From: Kangiella sp.
GTDB lineage: Bacteria; Pseudomonadota; Gammaproteobacteria; Enterobacterales; Kangiellaceae
Assembly: GCA_026195755.1 (NCBI GenBank)
Contig: JAPHRL010000089.1
Span: forward strand, 1-9,917
Length of the DNA: 9,917 nucleotides
Reading direction: 5' to 3'
The notes under the pieces were generated by a model. The model did no database searches and was not told the origin of the DNA. It worked only from the letters and a program-made list of their open reading frames with translations. Position 1 is the stretch's first letter. Each line of letters opens with the position of its first letter. Of this stretch, positions 1 to 6,022 are shown in pieces. A program made the translations under genes and the position numbers.

Positions 1-162
1 ACATAATAATAGTGCCGGAATGTGTTTATAAAACTTGTGCCAGAAGCCTTGCCCGAGGCTGGAGGTATAAAAAATTAACCCCAATACAGCCATTATCAAA
101 CCAAACGTCACTGCGTCTGATTGAATAAGAGCTACTTTCTCAGTAGTTTCTGTTACTGCCAT
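1..162 (-). CDS. DUF819 family integral membrane protein, N-terminal part only
   Basis: The minus-strand reading frame opens with ATG at 162 and stays open for 54 codons to the window edge, so only the N-terminus is visible. It begins MAVTETTEKVALIQSDAV and continues through a hydrophobic stretch (about residues 18-33) into the motif FYTSS, then a basic/aromatic segment (FWHKFYKHIPALLLC, about 40-54). This pattern (LIxxDAVxxG, FYTSS, FWxKFY, PALLLC) matches the N-terminus of DUF819/YjcL-like membrane proteins as I remember them. These are polytopic proteins of unknown substrate, thought to be transporter-like. A GGGGAT purine stretch lies 7 bases before the ATG. The gene starts 47 bp after the Mpo1-like gene in the same direction, so the two may be co-transcribed. 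The family call rests on 54 residues only. Confidence 0.6.
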   Translation of the reverse strand, partial: MAVTETTEKVALIQSDAVTFGLIMAVLGLIFYTSSLGQGFWHKFYKHIPALLLC

Positions 163-209
163 TACAATATCCCCAAACTTTAAATTGGTTAAGAATCAAA
201 CAAAGTTAA

Positions 210-677
210 TTAACGTAGCCAGCCGATTTGGCGTAGGAAGTAATTCATTTCCCAGGCAGGGCCGACTAAAAGAAATAATAAGTCTTTAAAAAATGAAGGT
301 TTTTTACCTTCGATGTGGTGCCCGATGAACTGACCGATCCAGGCTATGATAAAGACAACCAAAGCAATTTGCCACAAGGGTATCGACACCACGCTTTCCA
401 GCCAGTAGGTAAACCACAGCATCAAGACCGAAACCAGCAGCATGCCGCTGAAGATTTTCCAGCCAAAACTGATATAGAAGAGTTGCGCCACAGCAACAAA
501 AATCACCGCCCAATTGACTAATGGGTGAAACTGCATCACTGCTGGCACGGGAATACCCCACAGGAATGCCAGAACCGTCCACATAATGGTCGGAACGCAA
601 AGCCAGTGCAGTAATTTATTGGTTGGATTGCGATGACTTTCGCTGTACTCCGCAATCCACTCTTGTCCGCTACGCAT
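210..677 (-). CDS. Mpo1/DUF962 family membrane protein (putative 2-hydroxy fatty acid dioxygenase-like)
   Basis: 155-residue polytopic membrane protein. Seen: N-terminal motif SHRNPTNKLLHW (residues 14-25, with His15 and His24), hydrophobic segments near 26-42, 54-70, 74-92 and 101-119, and a second conserved block with the His pair 120-121 (GQFIGHHIEGKKPS) followed by LVGPAWEMNYFLRQIG near the C-terminus. This is the architecture of the DUF962/YGL010w family. Its yeast member Mpo1 is an Fe(II)-dependent dioxygenase that shortens 2-hydroxy fatty acids by one carbon. The histidines are the expected metal ligands and all four are present. Bacterial homologues are largely uncharacterised, so the activity is inferred from the family. 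The length is typical. The ATG at 677 is preceded by GGGGTAGG, a usable Shine-Dalgarno. The gene lies upstream of the DUF819 gene on the same strand and divergent from mscL. Confidence 0.82.
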   Translation of the reverse strand: MRSGQEWIAEYSESHRNPTNKLLHWLCVPTIMWTVLAFLWGIPVPAVMQFHPLVNWAVIFVAVAQLFYISFGWKIFSGMLLVSVLMLWFTYWLESVVSIPLWQIALVVFIIAWIGQFIGHHIEGKKPSFFKDLLFLLVGPAWEMNYFLRQIGWLR

Positions 678-722
678 AGCCTACCCCGTTATCTGACTAA
701 GAATTAAATACGAATCCGCCCG

Positions 723-731
723 ATAATAGCA
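723..731 (-). promoter_or_regulatory. Extended -10 promoter candidate for the Mpo1-like gene
   Basis: On the minus strand the sequence reads TGCTATTAT, an extended -10 (TGn plus TATTAT, 5 of 6 to TATAAT), about 45 bases before the ATG at 677. No good -35 hexamer lies at 16-18 bp, which extended -10 promoters tolerate. The assignment is by pattern only. Confidence 0.35.
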
Positions 732-792
732 CAGAAAATCAGCGATTGGCGCAAGCTTAGCGCAAAATCAGATTCCCCTAGCTCTACAATCG

Positions 793-801
793 TGCTATTA
801 A
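793..801 (+). promoter_or_regulatory. mscL: Extended -10 promoter candidate for mscL
   Basis: TGCTATTAA (TGn plus TATTAA) lies 66 bases before the mscL ATG, with another -10-like hexamer, TACAAT, just upstream at 785-790. No convincing -35 was found. If 796-801 is the -10, transcription would begin near 808, at the first base of the hairpin at 808-826. Confidence 0.3.
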
Positions 802-807
802 ATTTAA

Positions 808-826
808 GGCGACTCTGAAAGTCGCC
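808..826 (+). other. GC-rich hairpin in the mscL 5' leader
   Basis: GGCGACT (808-814) and AGTCGCC (820-826) form a perfect 7-bp stem with the 5-base loop CTGAA. There is no T-run, so it is not an intrinsic terminator. It sits 41 bases before the mscL start codon and does not cover the ribosome binding site. If the extended -10 at 793-801 is used, it would cap the 5' end of the mRNA. A role in stabilising the message is inference. Confidence 0.45.
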
Positions 827-867
827 ATACTGACTTAACAACAATCACAGCTTAAAAGGAACATATT

Positions 868-1275
868 ATGGGAATGCTCAGTGAATTTAAAAAGTTTGCC
901 ATGAAAGGCAATGTCGTCGACATGGCTGTCGGTATCATCATTGGTGTGGCATTTGGTAAAATTGTCAGCTCCTTTGTCAATGATATCCTCATGCCCCCAC
1001 TCGGAATTCTTTTAGGCGGTATGGATTTTACAGCTCTGGCTTTCACCATAAAAGAAGCCGTTGGCGAACAAGCCGCAGTAACCATTAACTATGGTAGCTT
1101 TATCCAAACCGCAATAGATTTCATCATCGTTGCATTCGCTATATTTATGATGATTAAAGCGATGAACCGCCTATCACGCAAAGAGGAAGCAAAACCGGCA
1201 GCGCCGCCTAAGCCATCGCCTGAACAGGAGCTCCTAACTGAAATTCGTGATTTACTGAAAAAAGATCAGGGTTAA
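868..1275 (+). CDS. mscL: Large-conductance mechanosensitive channel MscL
   Basis: 135 residues (E. coli MscL is 136). MscL forms a homopentameric inner-membrane pore that opens under membrane tension and releases solutes on hypo-osmotic shock. Seen: the amphipathic N-terminal helix (about 2-13, LSEFKKFAMKG), TM1 with the highly conserved NVVDMAVGIIIGVAFGKIV (15-33) and NDILMPPLG (38-46), a periplasmic loop of about 47-75, TM2 (about 76-101, DFIIVAFAIFMMIKAMNRL), a proline/alanine-rich linker (109-117), and the C-terminal helix LLTEIRDLLKK (122-132), which bundles in the cytoplasm. All signature elements are present. AAAGGA at 855-860 sits 7 bases before the ATG. It is a single-gene unit, divergent from the Mpo1-like gene and convergent with the PLP enzyme gene. 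Confidence 0.98.
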   Translation: MGMLSEFKKFAMKGNVVDMAVGIIIGVAFGKIVSSFVNDILMPPLGILLGGMDFTALAFTIKEAVGEQAAVTINYGSFIQTAIDFIIVAFAIFMMIKAMNRLSRKEEAKPAAPPKPSPEQELLTEIRDLLKKDQG

Positions 1276-1282
1276 ATTTAAC

Positions 1283-1314
1283 GGCAGGGCCGGCCCAATG
1301 TGGCCGCCCCTACC
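1283..1314. repeat. GC-rich imperfect palindrome between convergent genes
   Basis: A 13-bp stem with two mismatches pairs 1283-1295 with 1302-1314 around the 6-base loop CAATGT. It lies between mscL and the convergent PLP enzyme gene. Neither strand has a T-run after it, so it is not a standard intrinsic terminator, though it may protect both 3' ends. Read on the minus strand it begins GGTAGGGGC, which resembles the GTACGGAC ends of the palindromes at 2258-2285 and 8318-8345. It may be a more distant member of the same REP-like group; that link is weak. Confidence 0.5.
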
Positions 1315-1324
1315 AAAACCGCCT

Positions 1325-2188
1325 CTACCGCATGCCCTGCAAGCCACCTGTATGAATCATCAATACCTTATCGCCCTCGTTAATCCTCCCTTCTTCTACA
1401 GCATCTTTAACCGCAAGTAAGCACTTACCGTTATAAACCGTATCAAGCTGTACTTCGTTATACCGGTGGAACTCATCAATCAATGACTCAAGCTGTAAAT
1501 TTGATTTGGCGAAGCCACCGCAATGATGCTCACAATCAATACGCCAATTACTCTGCGGCTTCAAAAAAGTCTCCAATTGAGCATGCAGATACTCAGCTCC
1601 TGAGAAAGCGGCAACTCCTGTGACCGAGCTTTTTGGACAGGCTTTAGCAACCCCAACCAAGGTAGCCCCAGAACCGGTTCCGATAAAAATATGGTCATAT
1701 GAGCGCTCTAACTCCTGCCCAATTTCTTCAACCCCTTTAATCGCTAACTCGCTAAAACCACCTTCACTGATCCAGTAACTTTGCGGGAATTGTTCAGCAA
1801 AATGATTCCACTGAAAACTGTGCCGCAACTGCGCGTAATCAACTCGATTAGAGAACATTAAATCCATGCCCCATTGACGGCAATCTTCCAAGGTTGGGGT
1901 TAATCGCTGCCCTTCATGCGCACGCACAAAAGCGGTGGTTTTAAACCCTAATTCTTTTCCTGCATAAGCCATGGCATGTAAATGATTCGACCAGTTGCCA
2001 CCCATCGAGACTAATGTTTTGCAGCCTTTAGCTTGTGCATCCATCAGCAGGTATTTCAGCTTCCGCCACTTATTGCCTGACACAATAGGGTGAATCAGGT
2101 CATCACGCTTCATCTCCAGCTCAACCTTATACTGCTCAAGAAAAGGCATCTGAATGGTATGGCAAATTGAAGAATTGGTTTTGAGCAC
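1325..2188 (-). CDS. PLP-dependent ACC deaminase / D-cysteine desulfhydrase family protein
   Basis: 287 residues, fold type II PLP enzyme. Seen: SGNKWRKLKYLL (37-48), where Lys40 matches the PLP Schiff-base lysine of the family motif GNKxRKLE; GGNWSNH (63-69), equivalent to the GGxQSNH block that contacts substrate carboxylate, with Ser67, Asn68 and His69; the phosphate-binding loop GTGSGAT (170-176); VYNGK (251-255); and a C-terminal HTGG (279-282). Family members degrade D-cysteine or 1-aminocyclopropane-1-carboxylate; the substrate cannot be decided here. The protein is slightly shorter than the usual 300-340 residues, and the Q of the SNH block is replaced by W. The start is GTG at 2188, with AGGGAA six bases upstream. 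An ATG overlapping it (2190-2188) is in another frame. Its own promoter candidate lies at 2216-2243. Confidence 0.85.
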   Translation of the reverse strand: MLKTNSSICHTIQMPFLEQYKVELEMKRDDLIHPIVSGNKWRKLKYLLMDAQAKGCKTLVSMGGNWSNHLHAMAYAGKELGFKTTAFVRAHEGQRLTPTLEDCRQWGMDLMFSNRVDYAQLRHSFQWNHFAEQFPQSYWISEGGFSELAIKGVEEIGQELERSYDHIFIGTGSGATLVGVAKACPKSSVTGVAAFSGAEYLHAQLETFLKPQSNWRIDCEHHCGGFAKSNLQLESLIDEFHRYNEVQLDTVYNGKCLLAVKDAVEEGRINEGDKVLMIHTGGLQGMR

Positions 2189-2215
2189 ATCAAGTTCCCT
2201 GTTGAATTTGTGTTT

Positions 2216-2243
2216 ACTATAACATGGGTTCGCTCATCACCAA
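2216..2243 (-). promoter_or_regulatory. Sigma70-type promoter candidate for the PLP enzyme gene
   Basis: On the minus strand, -35 TTGGTG (2243-2238), a 16-bp spacer, and -10 TATAGT (2221-2216) preceded by TGT (an extended -10). This puts the transcript start about 20 bases before the GTG start codon, leaving a short leader that contains the AGGGAA ribosome binding site. The palindrome at 2258-2285 sits just upstream of the -35. Confidence 0.5.
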
Positions 2244-2257
2244 CCTACAACTATTTT

Positions 2258-2285
2258 GTACGGACAAGTCATGACTTGTCCGTAC
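2258..2285. repeat. Perfect 28-bp palindrome, copy 1 of a dispersed element
   Basis: The half GTACGGACAAGTCA (2258-2271) is followed directly by its exact reverse complement (2272-2285), giving 14 bp of uninterrupted dyad symmetry centred on TCATGA, and preceded by TTTT. A near-identical copy lies at 8318-8345. Both sit in intergenic DNA. No transposase is near. This is consistent with a REP/MITE-like extragenic palindrome. Confidence 0.8.
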
Positions 2286-2311
2286 GACGCTGCAACCCGT
2301 TATCACCAAAC

Positions 2312-2339
2312 AAAAAAAACCAGCTCAATTGAGCCGGCT
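2312..2339 (-). terminator. Rho-independent terminator of the pstS-like gene
   Basis: On the minus strand a 9-bp self-complementary stem (2337-2320, CCGGCTCAATTGAGCTGG, one G-T wobble) is followed by eight T residues (2319-2312). The stem begins about 40 bases after the pstS-like stop codon. The stem centre has no unpaired loop bases, so the real loop would melt a few central AT pairs. Confidence 0.85.
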
Positions 2340-2379
2340 AAAATTGTTACTTACTACAGGGTTGTACTTTATTAATTTA

Positions 2380-3339
2380 TTACTTCATTAATTTTTGCAA
2401 TTCTCTTTCAGCAACGCTGGCTGGCAATGGAATGTAACCATCTTTTACTACGACTTCCTGACCAACTTTAGAAAGTACCATTTTCATGAACTCTAATTCG
2501 ATTGGTGAAAGTGGCTTGTTAGGGTGCTTGTTTACATACATGACCAATTGACGACCCAGTGGGTATTTACCAGAAATCGCGTTCTCAGCGTTAGCTTCGT
2601 AGTATTCATCACCTTCTTTCTTGGCTAATGGTACAGCTTTAACACTTGATGTACGGTAGCCGTAGCCTGAGTAACCGATAGCATTCTTAGACAAACCTAC
2701 AGACTGAACCACTGACGCAGAACCAGGTTGCTCGTTAACGCTGTTCTTGAAATCGCCTTTACACAAAGCATGCTTCTTGAAGTAACCGTAAGTACCTGAT
2801 ACCGAGTTACGACCATAAATTTGCATATCGCCCAGGTCTGCAAAGCCTAACGCTGACCAGTTTGAAATTCCCTCATCAGCACCACACTTACGAGTCGATG
2901 AGAAGATTGCGTCAACTTCAGCAATCGTCATACCTTCAATCGGGTTATCCTTGTGAACGTAAACAGCTAGAGCATCAATCGCTACTGCGATAGCGGTGGG
3001 TTTGTAGCCATGTTTCTTTTCAAAAGCTTCCAGCTCTTTATCCTTCATTAAGCGGCTCATAGGACCGATATTTGAAGTACCTTCAGTCAACGCTGGCGGT
3101 GCAGTAGAAGAACCCGCCGCCTGAATCTGGATGTTAACGTTAGGATATTGACGCTTAAACTCTTCAGCCCAAAGGGTCATCAAGTTAGCCAATGTGTCCG
3201 AGCCAACGCTTGAAAGGTTGCCAGAAACACCACTGGTTTTTTCATAGACCGGAAGCTTCTCATCAACTTTAGCTTGTGCGACACCAGCAGAAAATACTGA
3301 AACCGCAGCTACCAAAGCAACTTTCTTAAATACATTCAT
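2380..3339 (-). CDS. pstS: Phosphate ABC transporter substrate-binding protein, PstS-like
   Basis: 319 residues. An N-terminal signal peptide is likely cut after AQA (residue 23), so it is a soluble periplasmic protein. Phosphate-contact motifs of the PstS/PBP-like-2 family are present in order: GSDTL (46-50), AAGSSTAPPAL (74-84), MSR (95-97), an Asp in AIDALAVY (Asp122) and GRNSVSGTYGYF (176-187). Cys152 and Cys193 could form a disulphide in the periplasm. The protein would capture inorganic phosphate and deliver it to a PstCAB permease. No pstC, pstA, pstB or phoU gene is adjacent: the upstream neighbour is nirS, divergent, and downstream is the PLP enzyme gene. The start ATG at 3339 has GGAGAA five bases upstream. 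A Pho box at 3447-3475 and a terminator at 2312-2339 make it a single-gene, phosphate-regulated unit. Confidence 0.88.
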   Translation of the reverse strand: MNVFKKVALVAAVSVFSAGVAQAKVDEKLPVYEKTSGVSGNLSSVGSDTLANLMTLWAEEFKRQYPNVNIQIQAAGSSTAPPALTEGTSNIGPMSRLMKDKELEAFEKKHGYKPTAIAVAIDALAVYVHKDNPIEGMTIAEVDAIFSSTRKCGADEGISNWSALGFADLGDMQIYGRNSVSGTYGYFKKHALCKGDFKNSVNEQPGSASVVQSVGLSKNAIGYSGYGYRTSSVKAVPLAKKEGDEYYEANAENAISGKYPLGRQLVMYVNKHPNKPLSPIELEFMKMVLSKVGQEVVVKDGYIPLPASVAERELQKLMK

Positions 3340-3446
3340 TTCATTTCTCCAACTTAAATATAGTAGGTACCAATCGCTAAGGGTCTCTTGATACCGATTA
3401 TGATTAACTAACGCTGGTCATTATGCAGCGGCTTTATTAAAAGGAT

Positions 3447-3475
3447 ATGACTTAAATATGACGCTTTAATGACAT
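3447..3475 (-). promoter_or_regulatory. Pho box: three PhoB half-sites at 11-bp spacing
   Basis: On the minus strand three 7-mers, ATGTCAT (3475-3469), GCGTCAT (3464-3458) and AAGTCAT (3453-3447), are separated by 4 bp each, an exact 11-bp period. The PhoB consensus is CTGTCAT repeated at 11 bp, and all three copies keep GTCAT. The sequence TATCCT (3447-3442) lies 10 bp after the second half-site, the usual -10 distance at PhoB-activated promoters, and is a plausible -10. This would leave a leader of roughly 100 bases before the pstS-like ATG. Confidence 0.78.
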
Positions 3476-3766
3476 TGGTTTGCCTGCCGCCTGATAAATA
3501 TGAAAGCACGTCATTTCCAAGCAATATCCGGCCTCACCAGCTATTGCGGGCTATATTAATGCTGATATGTTGCAGTTTGATGAAATGGTTATATTTTAGC
3601 CTGAAAATATGGTAAGTGATTGATTTCACAGTGAGAGGGTATATTTTTTGAACAGGGCTGTCAGTTATGGCAGTCTAAGAGGTAGGGAAATAACATCTTT
3701 AGGAGCAGTCACACATCTATGTCAAGCACCCAGATTAATCAATACACTAAAATTGTTACCGCTTGT
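3476..3766. other. Non-coding spacer between the pstS and nirS promoters
   Basis: No reading frame on either strand looks like a protein; the only open stretches are under about 20 codons. The spacer contains an AT-rich hairpin at 3591-3610 (ATATTTT, loop AGCCTG, AAAATAT) and a small palindrome GATTAATC at 3733-3740. Neither can be assigned to a known regulator. The length is more than the two flanking promoters need, so further regulator sites may be present. Confidence 0.5.
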
Positions 3767-3807
3767 TTGATTTAGATCAGAAACACTCCACCGACACTCT
3801 CTAGAAT
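3767..3807 (+). promoter_or_regulatory. FNR/DNR-type class II promoter of nirS
   Basis: TTGATTTAGATCAG (3767-3780) matches the FNR/ANR/DNR consensus TTGATnnnnATCAA in 9 of 10 defined positions. A -10 hexamer TAGAAT (5 of 6 to TATAAT) lies at 3802-3807. With a start near 3815 the box centre (3773.5) falls at about -41.5, the standard class II activator position overlapping the -35, where indeed no TTGACA is found. The sequence alone cannot tell the oxygen sensor FNR/ANR from the NO-responsive DNR. The latter is usual for nirS. Confidence 0.8.
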
Positions 3808-3848
3808 AATCAATGGGATCAGGAAGAAAATGTCCTAAGGAGGGCACA

Positions 3849-5912
3849 ATGAACCAATCACTCTCAGTCAAGCTGTCACTTGTCAGTTCAGCGTTAGCGC
3901 TTATGCTTTTTGCAAGCAATACAGCGCAAGCATCTGATGATGGTAAAAAAGCTTACGAGGCAAATTGTCAGGCCTGTCACCAACCTACGGGACAGGGTTT
4001 AGCTGGCGCTTTTCCTCCACTCGCCGATAACCCCAATCTAAAACCAACCTATGTTGTCGAAACCATCCTTAAGGGTAAGTCTGGGCCTTTGGAGGTCAAA
4101 GGGCAAAAATACAATGCCGTCATGCCTCCAATGCAGCATTTATCCGATGAAGATATCACGGATATTGCCAATTATGTTTTGAGCTCATGGGGCAATGATC
4201 TTGGTAAAGTCAGTGAAGCTGACGTCAAAAAAGTTCGTGCTGGTGAAGGTCTCGGTGATCGTTCAGGCGGAAAACCTCACGCTGAAGCAACAGCCGCTGA
4301 GGTCGCTTATAAAGGTGCGCCGTCAACCATTGATGGCAGCAAAATGGTGGTAACACCTGGAGCACCATCTATTACTGAAGATGAGTTCGAGACGGCACAA
4401 AAGATTTATTTCCAACGCTGTGCCGGTTGCCACGGTGTGTTACGTAAAGGTGCAACAGGTCTGCCTTTAACGACCGATATTACGCAAAAAAAAGGCACCG
4501 ACTACCTTAAAGCCTTAATCAATTTTGGTTCGCCACGCGGTATGCCTAACTGGGGTACATCGGGTGAGCTAAGCGAAAAAGAAATCGACCTGATGGCCCG
4601 CTTCATTCAGCATGAGCCTCCAGTACCACCTGAGTGGGGCATGCCTGAAATGAAAGGTAGCTGGAAAATAGTTGTTAAGCCAGAAGATCGTCCAAAAAAA
4701 CCACAACACAACTACGATGTGGATGACATGTTTGCTGTCACCTTACGTGATGCTGGTGAAGTTGCCATTATCGACGGCAAAAGCAAGAAAGTTCTAAACT
4801 ACGTCAAAACAGGTTATGCGGTACACATTTCTCGAGCATCAAGCTCTGGCCGTTATTTCACTACCATTGGTCGTGACGGCAAGATCGACCTGATTGACCT
4901 TTACATGAAAAAACCTGACGTAGTGGCAACCATCAAAATTGGTCTGGAAGCACGTTCAGTTGAGAACTCTCGGTATAAAGGTTACGAAGATAAAATTGCT
5001 ATTGCTGGTGCCTACTGGCCACCGCACTATGTGTTGATGGATGGCGAAACTTTGGAACCAAAGAAAATTGTTTCGACTCGCGGCATGACAGTAGACACTC
5101 AGGAATACCACCCTGAGCCACGCGTAGCAGCAATTGTAGGTTCACACAAACACCCTGAGTTTATCGTCAACGTTAAAGAAACCGGCCAAATTAAACTGGT
5201 CAACTACTCTGACATCGATAATCTTCAAGTGACTACCATTGATGCGGCTCCATTCCTGCATGATGGTGGCTGGGACAGCACGCAACGCTACTTTCTGACA
5301 GCAGCCAATGAAAACGACACTATTGCTGTGGTTGATGCGCAAGATCGTGAACTGGAGGCCTTGGTACCAGTCGATCGCATTCCCCATCCTGGCCGTGGTG
5401 CAAACTTCATTGACCCAGAGAAAGGTCCAGTCTGGGCAACCAGCGCTTTAGGTAATGCCAACATTACCTTGATTGGTACCGACCCTGAAAACCATAAAGA
5501 TAACGCCTTTAAAGTCGTGCGTATTCTTGAAGGTCAAGGCGGCGGCTCTCTGTTCATCAAGACACACCCTAAGTCGAAAAACCTATGGGTAGATACACCT
5601 TTAAATCCGGATACCAATGTCAGCCAATCAGTTGCGGTATTTGATATCAATAACCTTGATGCCGGTTTTAAAACATTACCAATAGCCGAATGGGCAGACT
5701 TAGGTCCTGGTCCAAAACGTATCGTGCAACCTGAATACAACAAAGCCGGTGACGAAGTCTGGTTCTCGGTCTGGAGCGGTATGAAGGAAGAGTCTGCGAT
5801 TGTTGTGGTCGATGACAAAACTCGTAAATTAAAGCACGTCATCAAAGGGCCTAAAATTGTGACTCCAACAGGTAAATTCAACAACTACAACACTCGTAAC
5901 GAAATTTACTAA
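3849..5912 (+). CDS. nirS: Cytochrome cd1 nitrite reductase NirS with an additional N-terminal cytochrome c domain
   Basis: 687 residues; reduces nitrite to NO in the periplasm. Domains: signal peptide (1-28, cut after AQA); extra class I cytochrome c (about 29-118) with CQACH at 40-44 and candidate Met ligands in MPPM (92-95); linker (about 119-170); the normal NirS cytochrome c domain (about 171-260) with CAGCH at 191-195 and a candidate Met232; and the eight-bladed d1 propeller (about 270-687). In d1, GYAVHISR (322-329) carries the likely proximal d1 ligand His326, and conserved His421, 433, 435 and 471 line the region of the catalytic pocket. The C-terminus (TPTGKFNNYNT) matches P. aeruginosa NirS as I recall it. 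Usual NirS proteins are about 560-600 residues; the excess is the first domain. I chose ATG 3849 because AAGGAGGG (3837-3844) precedes it; an in-frame ATG at 3813 has no such site. No nirC, nirF, nirD-L-G-H, nirJ, nirE or nirN is nearby. Confidence 0.96.
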   Translation: MNQSLSVKLSLVSSALALMLFASNTAQASDDGKKAYEANCQACHQPTGQGLAGAFPPLADNPNLKPTYVVETILKGKSGPLEVKGQKYNAVMPPMQHLSDEDITDIANYVLSSWGNDLGKVSEADVKKVRAGEGLGDRSGGKPHAEATAAEVAYKGAPSTIDGSKMVVTPGAPSITEDEFETAQKIYFQRCAGCHGVLRKGATGLPLTTDITQKKGTDYLKALINFGSPRGMPNWGTSGELSEKEIDLMARFIQHEPPVPPEWGMPEMKGSWKIVVKPEDRPKKPQHNYDVDDMFAVTLRDAGEVAIIDGKSKKVLNYVKTGYAVHISRASSSGRYFTTIGRDGKIDLIDLYMKKPDVVATIKIGLEARSVENSRYKGYEDKIAIAGAYWPPHYVLMDGETLEPKKIVSTRGMTVDTQEYHPEPRVAAIVGSHKHPEFIVNVKETGQIKLVNYSDIDNLQVTTIDAAPFLHDGGWDSTQRYFLTAANENDTIAVVDAQDRELEALVPVDRIPHPGRGANFIDPEKGPVWATSALGNANITLIGTDPENHKDNAFKVVRILEGQGGGSLFIKTHPKSKNLWVDTPLNPDTNVSQSVAVFDINNLDAGFKTLPIAEWADLGPGPKRIVQPEYNKAGDEVWFSVWSGMKEESAIVVVDDKTRKLKHVIKGPKIVTPTGKFNNYNTRNEIY

Positions 5913-5922
5913 GAGTGTCGAC

Positions 5923-5979
5923 AAGGCTAGCTGCTTGAAATCTCGTCATAAACACGGTTTTCATCAGCTAGCTTTTTTT
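5923..5979 (+). terminator. Intrinsic terminator after nirS, long-armed hairpin
   Basis: GCTAGCTG (5926-5933) pairs perfectly with CAGCTAGC (5965-5972), and AA/TT pairs extend the base; seven T residues follow (5973-5979). The 31-base interior can fold further (TGAAA with TTTCA, CGT with ACG), giving an extended stem. It begins 10 bases after the nirS stop and separates nirS from the receptor gene, although read-through is possible. Confidence 0.82.
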
Positions 5980-6022
5980 CGAACCAGCTAAAACTCCCGC
6001 GCATCAGGGTAAGCGAGACGTT

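Noticed and set aside
1283..1314. GC-rich hairpin as a bidirectional intrinsic terminator
   Set aside because: Neither strand shows a T-run after the stem; listed as a repeat/hairpin instead.
3733..3742. GATTAATCAA as a second FNR site upstream of nirS
   Set aside because: The half-sites abut without the four-base spacer that FNR-type proteins need.
3813..3848. Upstream in-frame ATG for nirS adding 12 residues (MGSGRKCPKEG...)
   Set aside because: No ribosome binding site precedes it and it lies on the predicted transcription start, whereas the ATG at 3849 has a near-perfect AAGGAGGG and begins a normal signal peptide.
3722..3919. 65-codon minus-strand ORF across the nirS start
   Set aside because: It overlaps the FNR box, the nirS ribosome binding site and the signal peptide; no ribosome binding site and no protein-like features.
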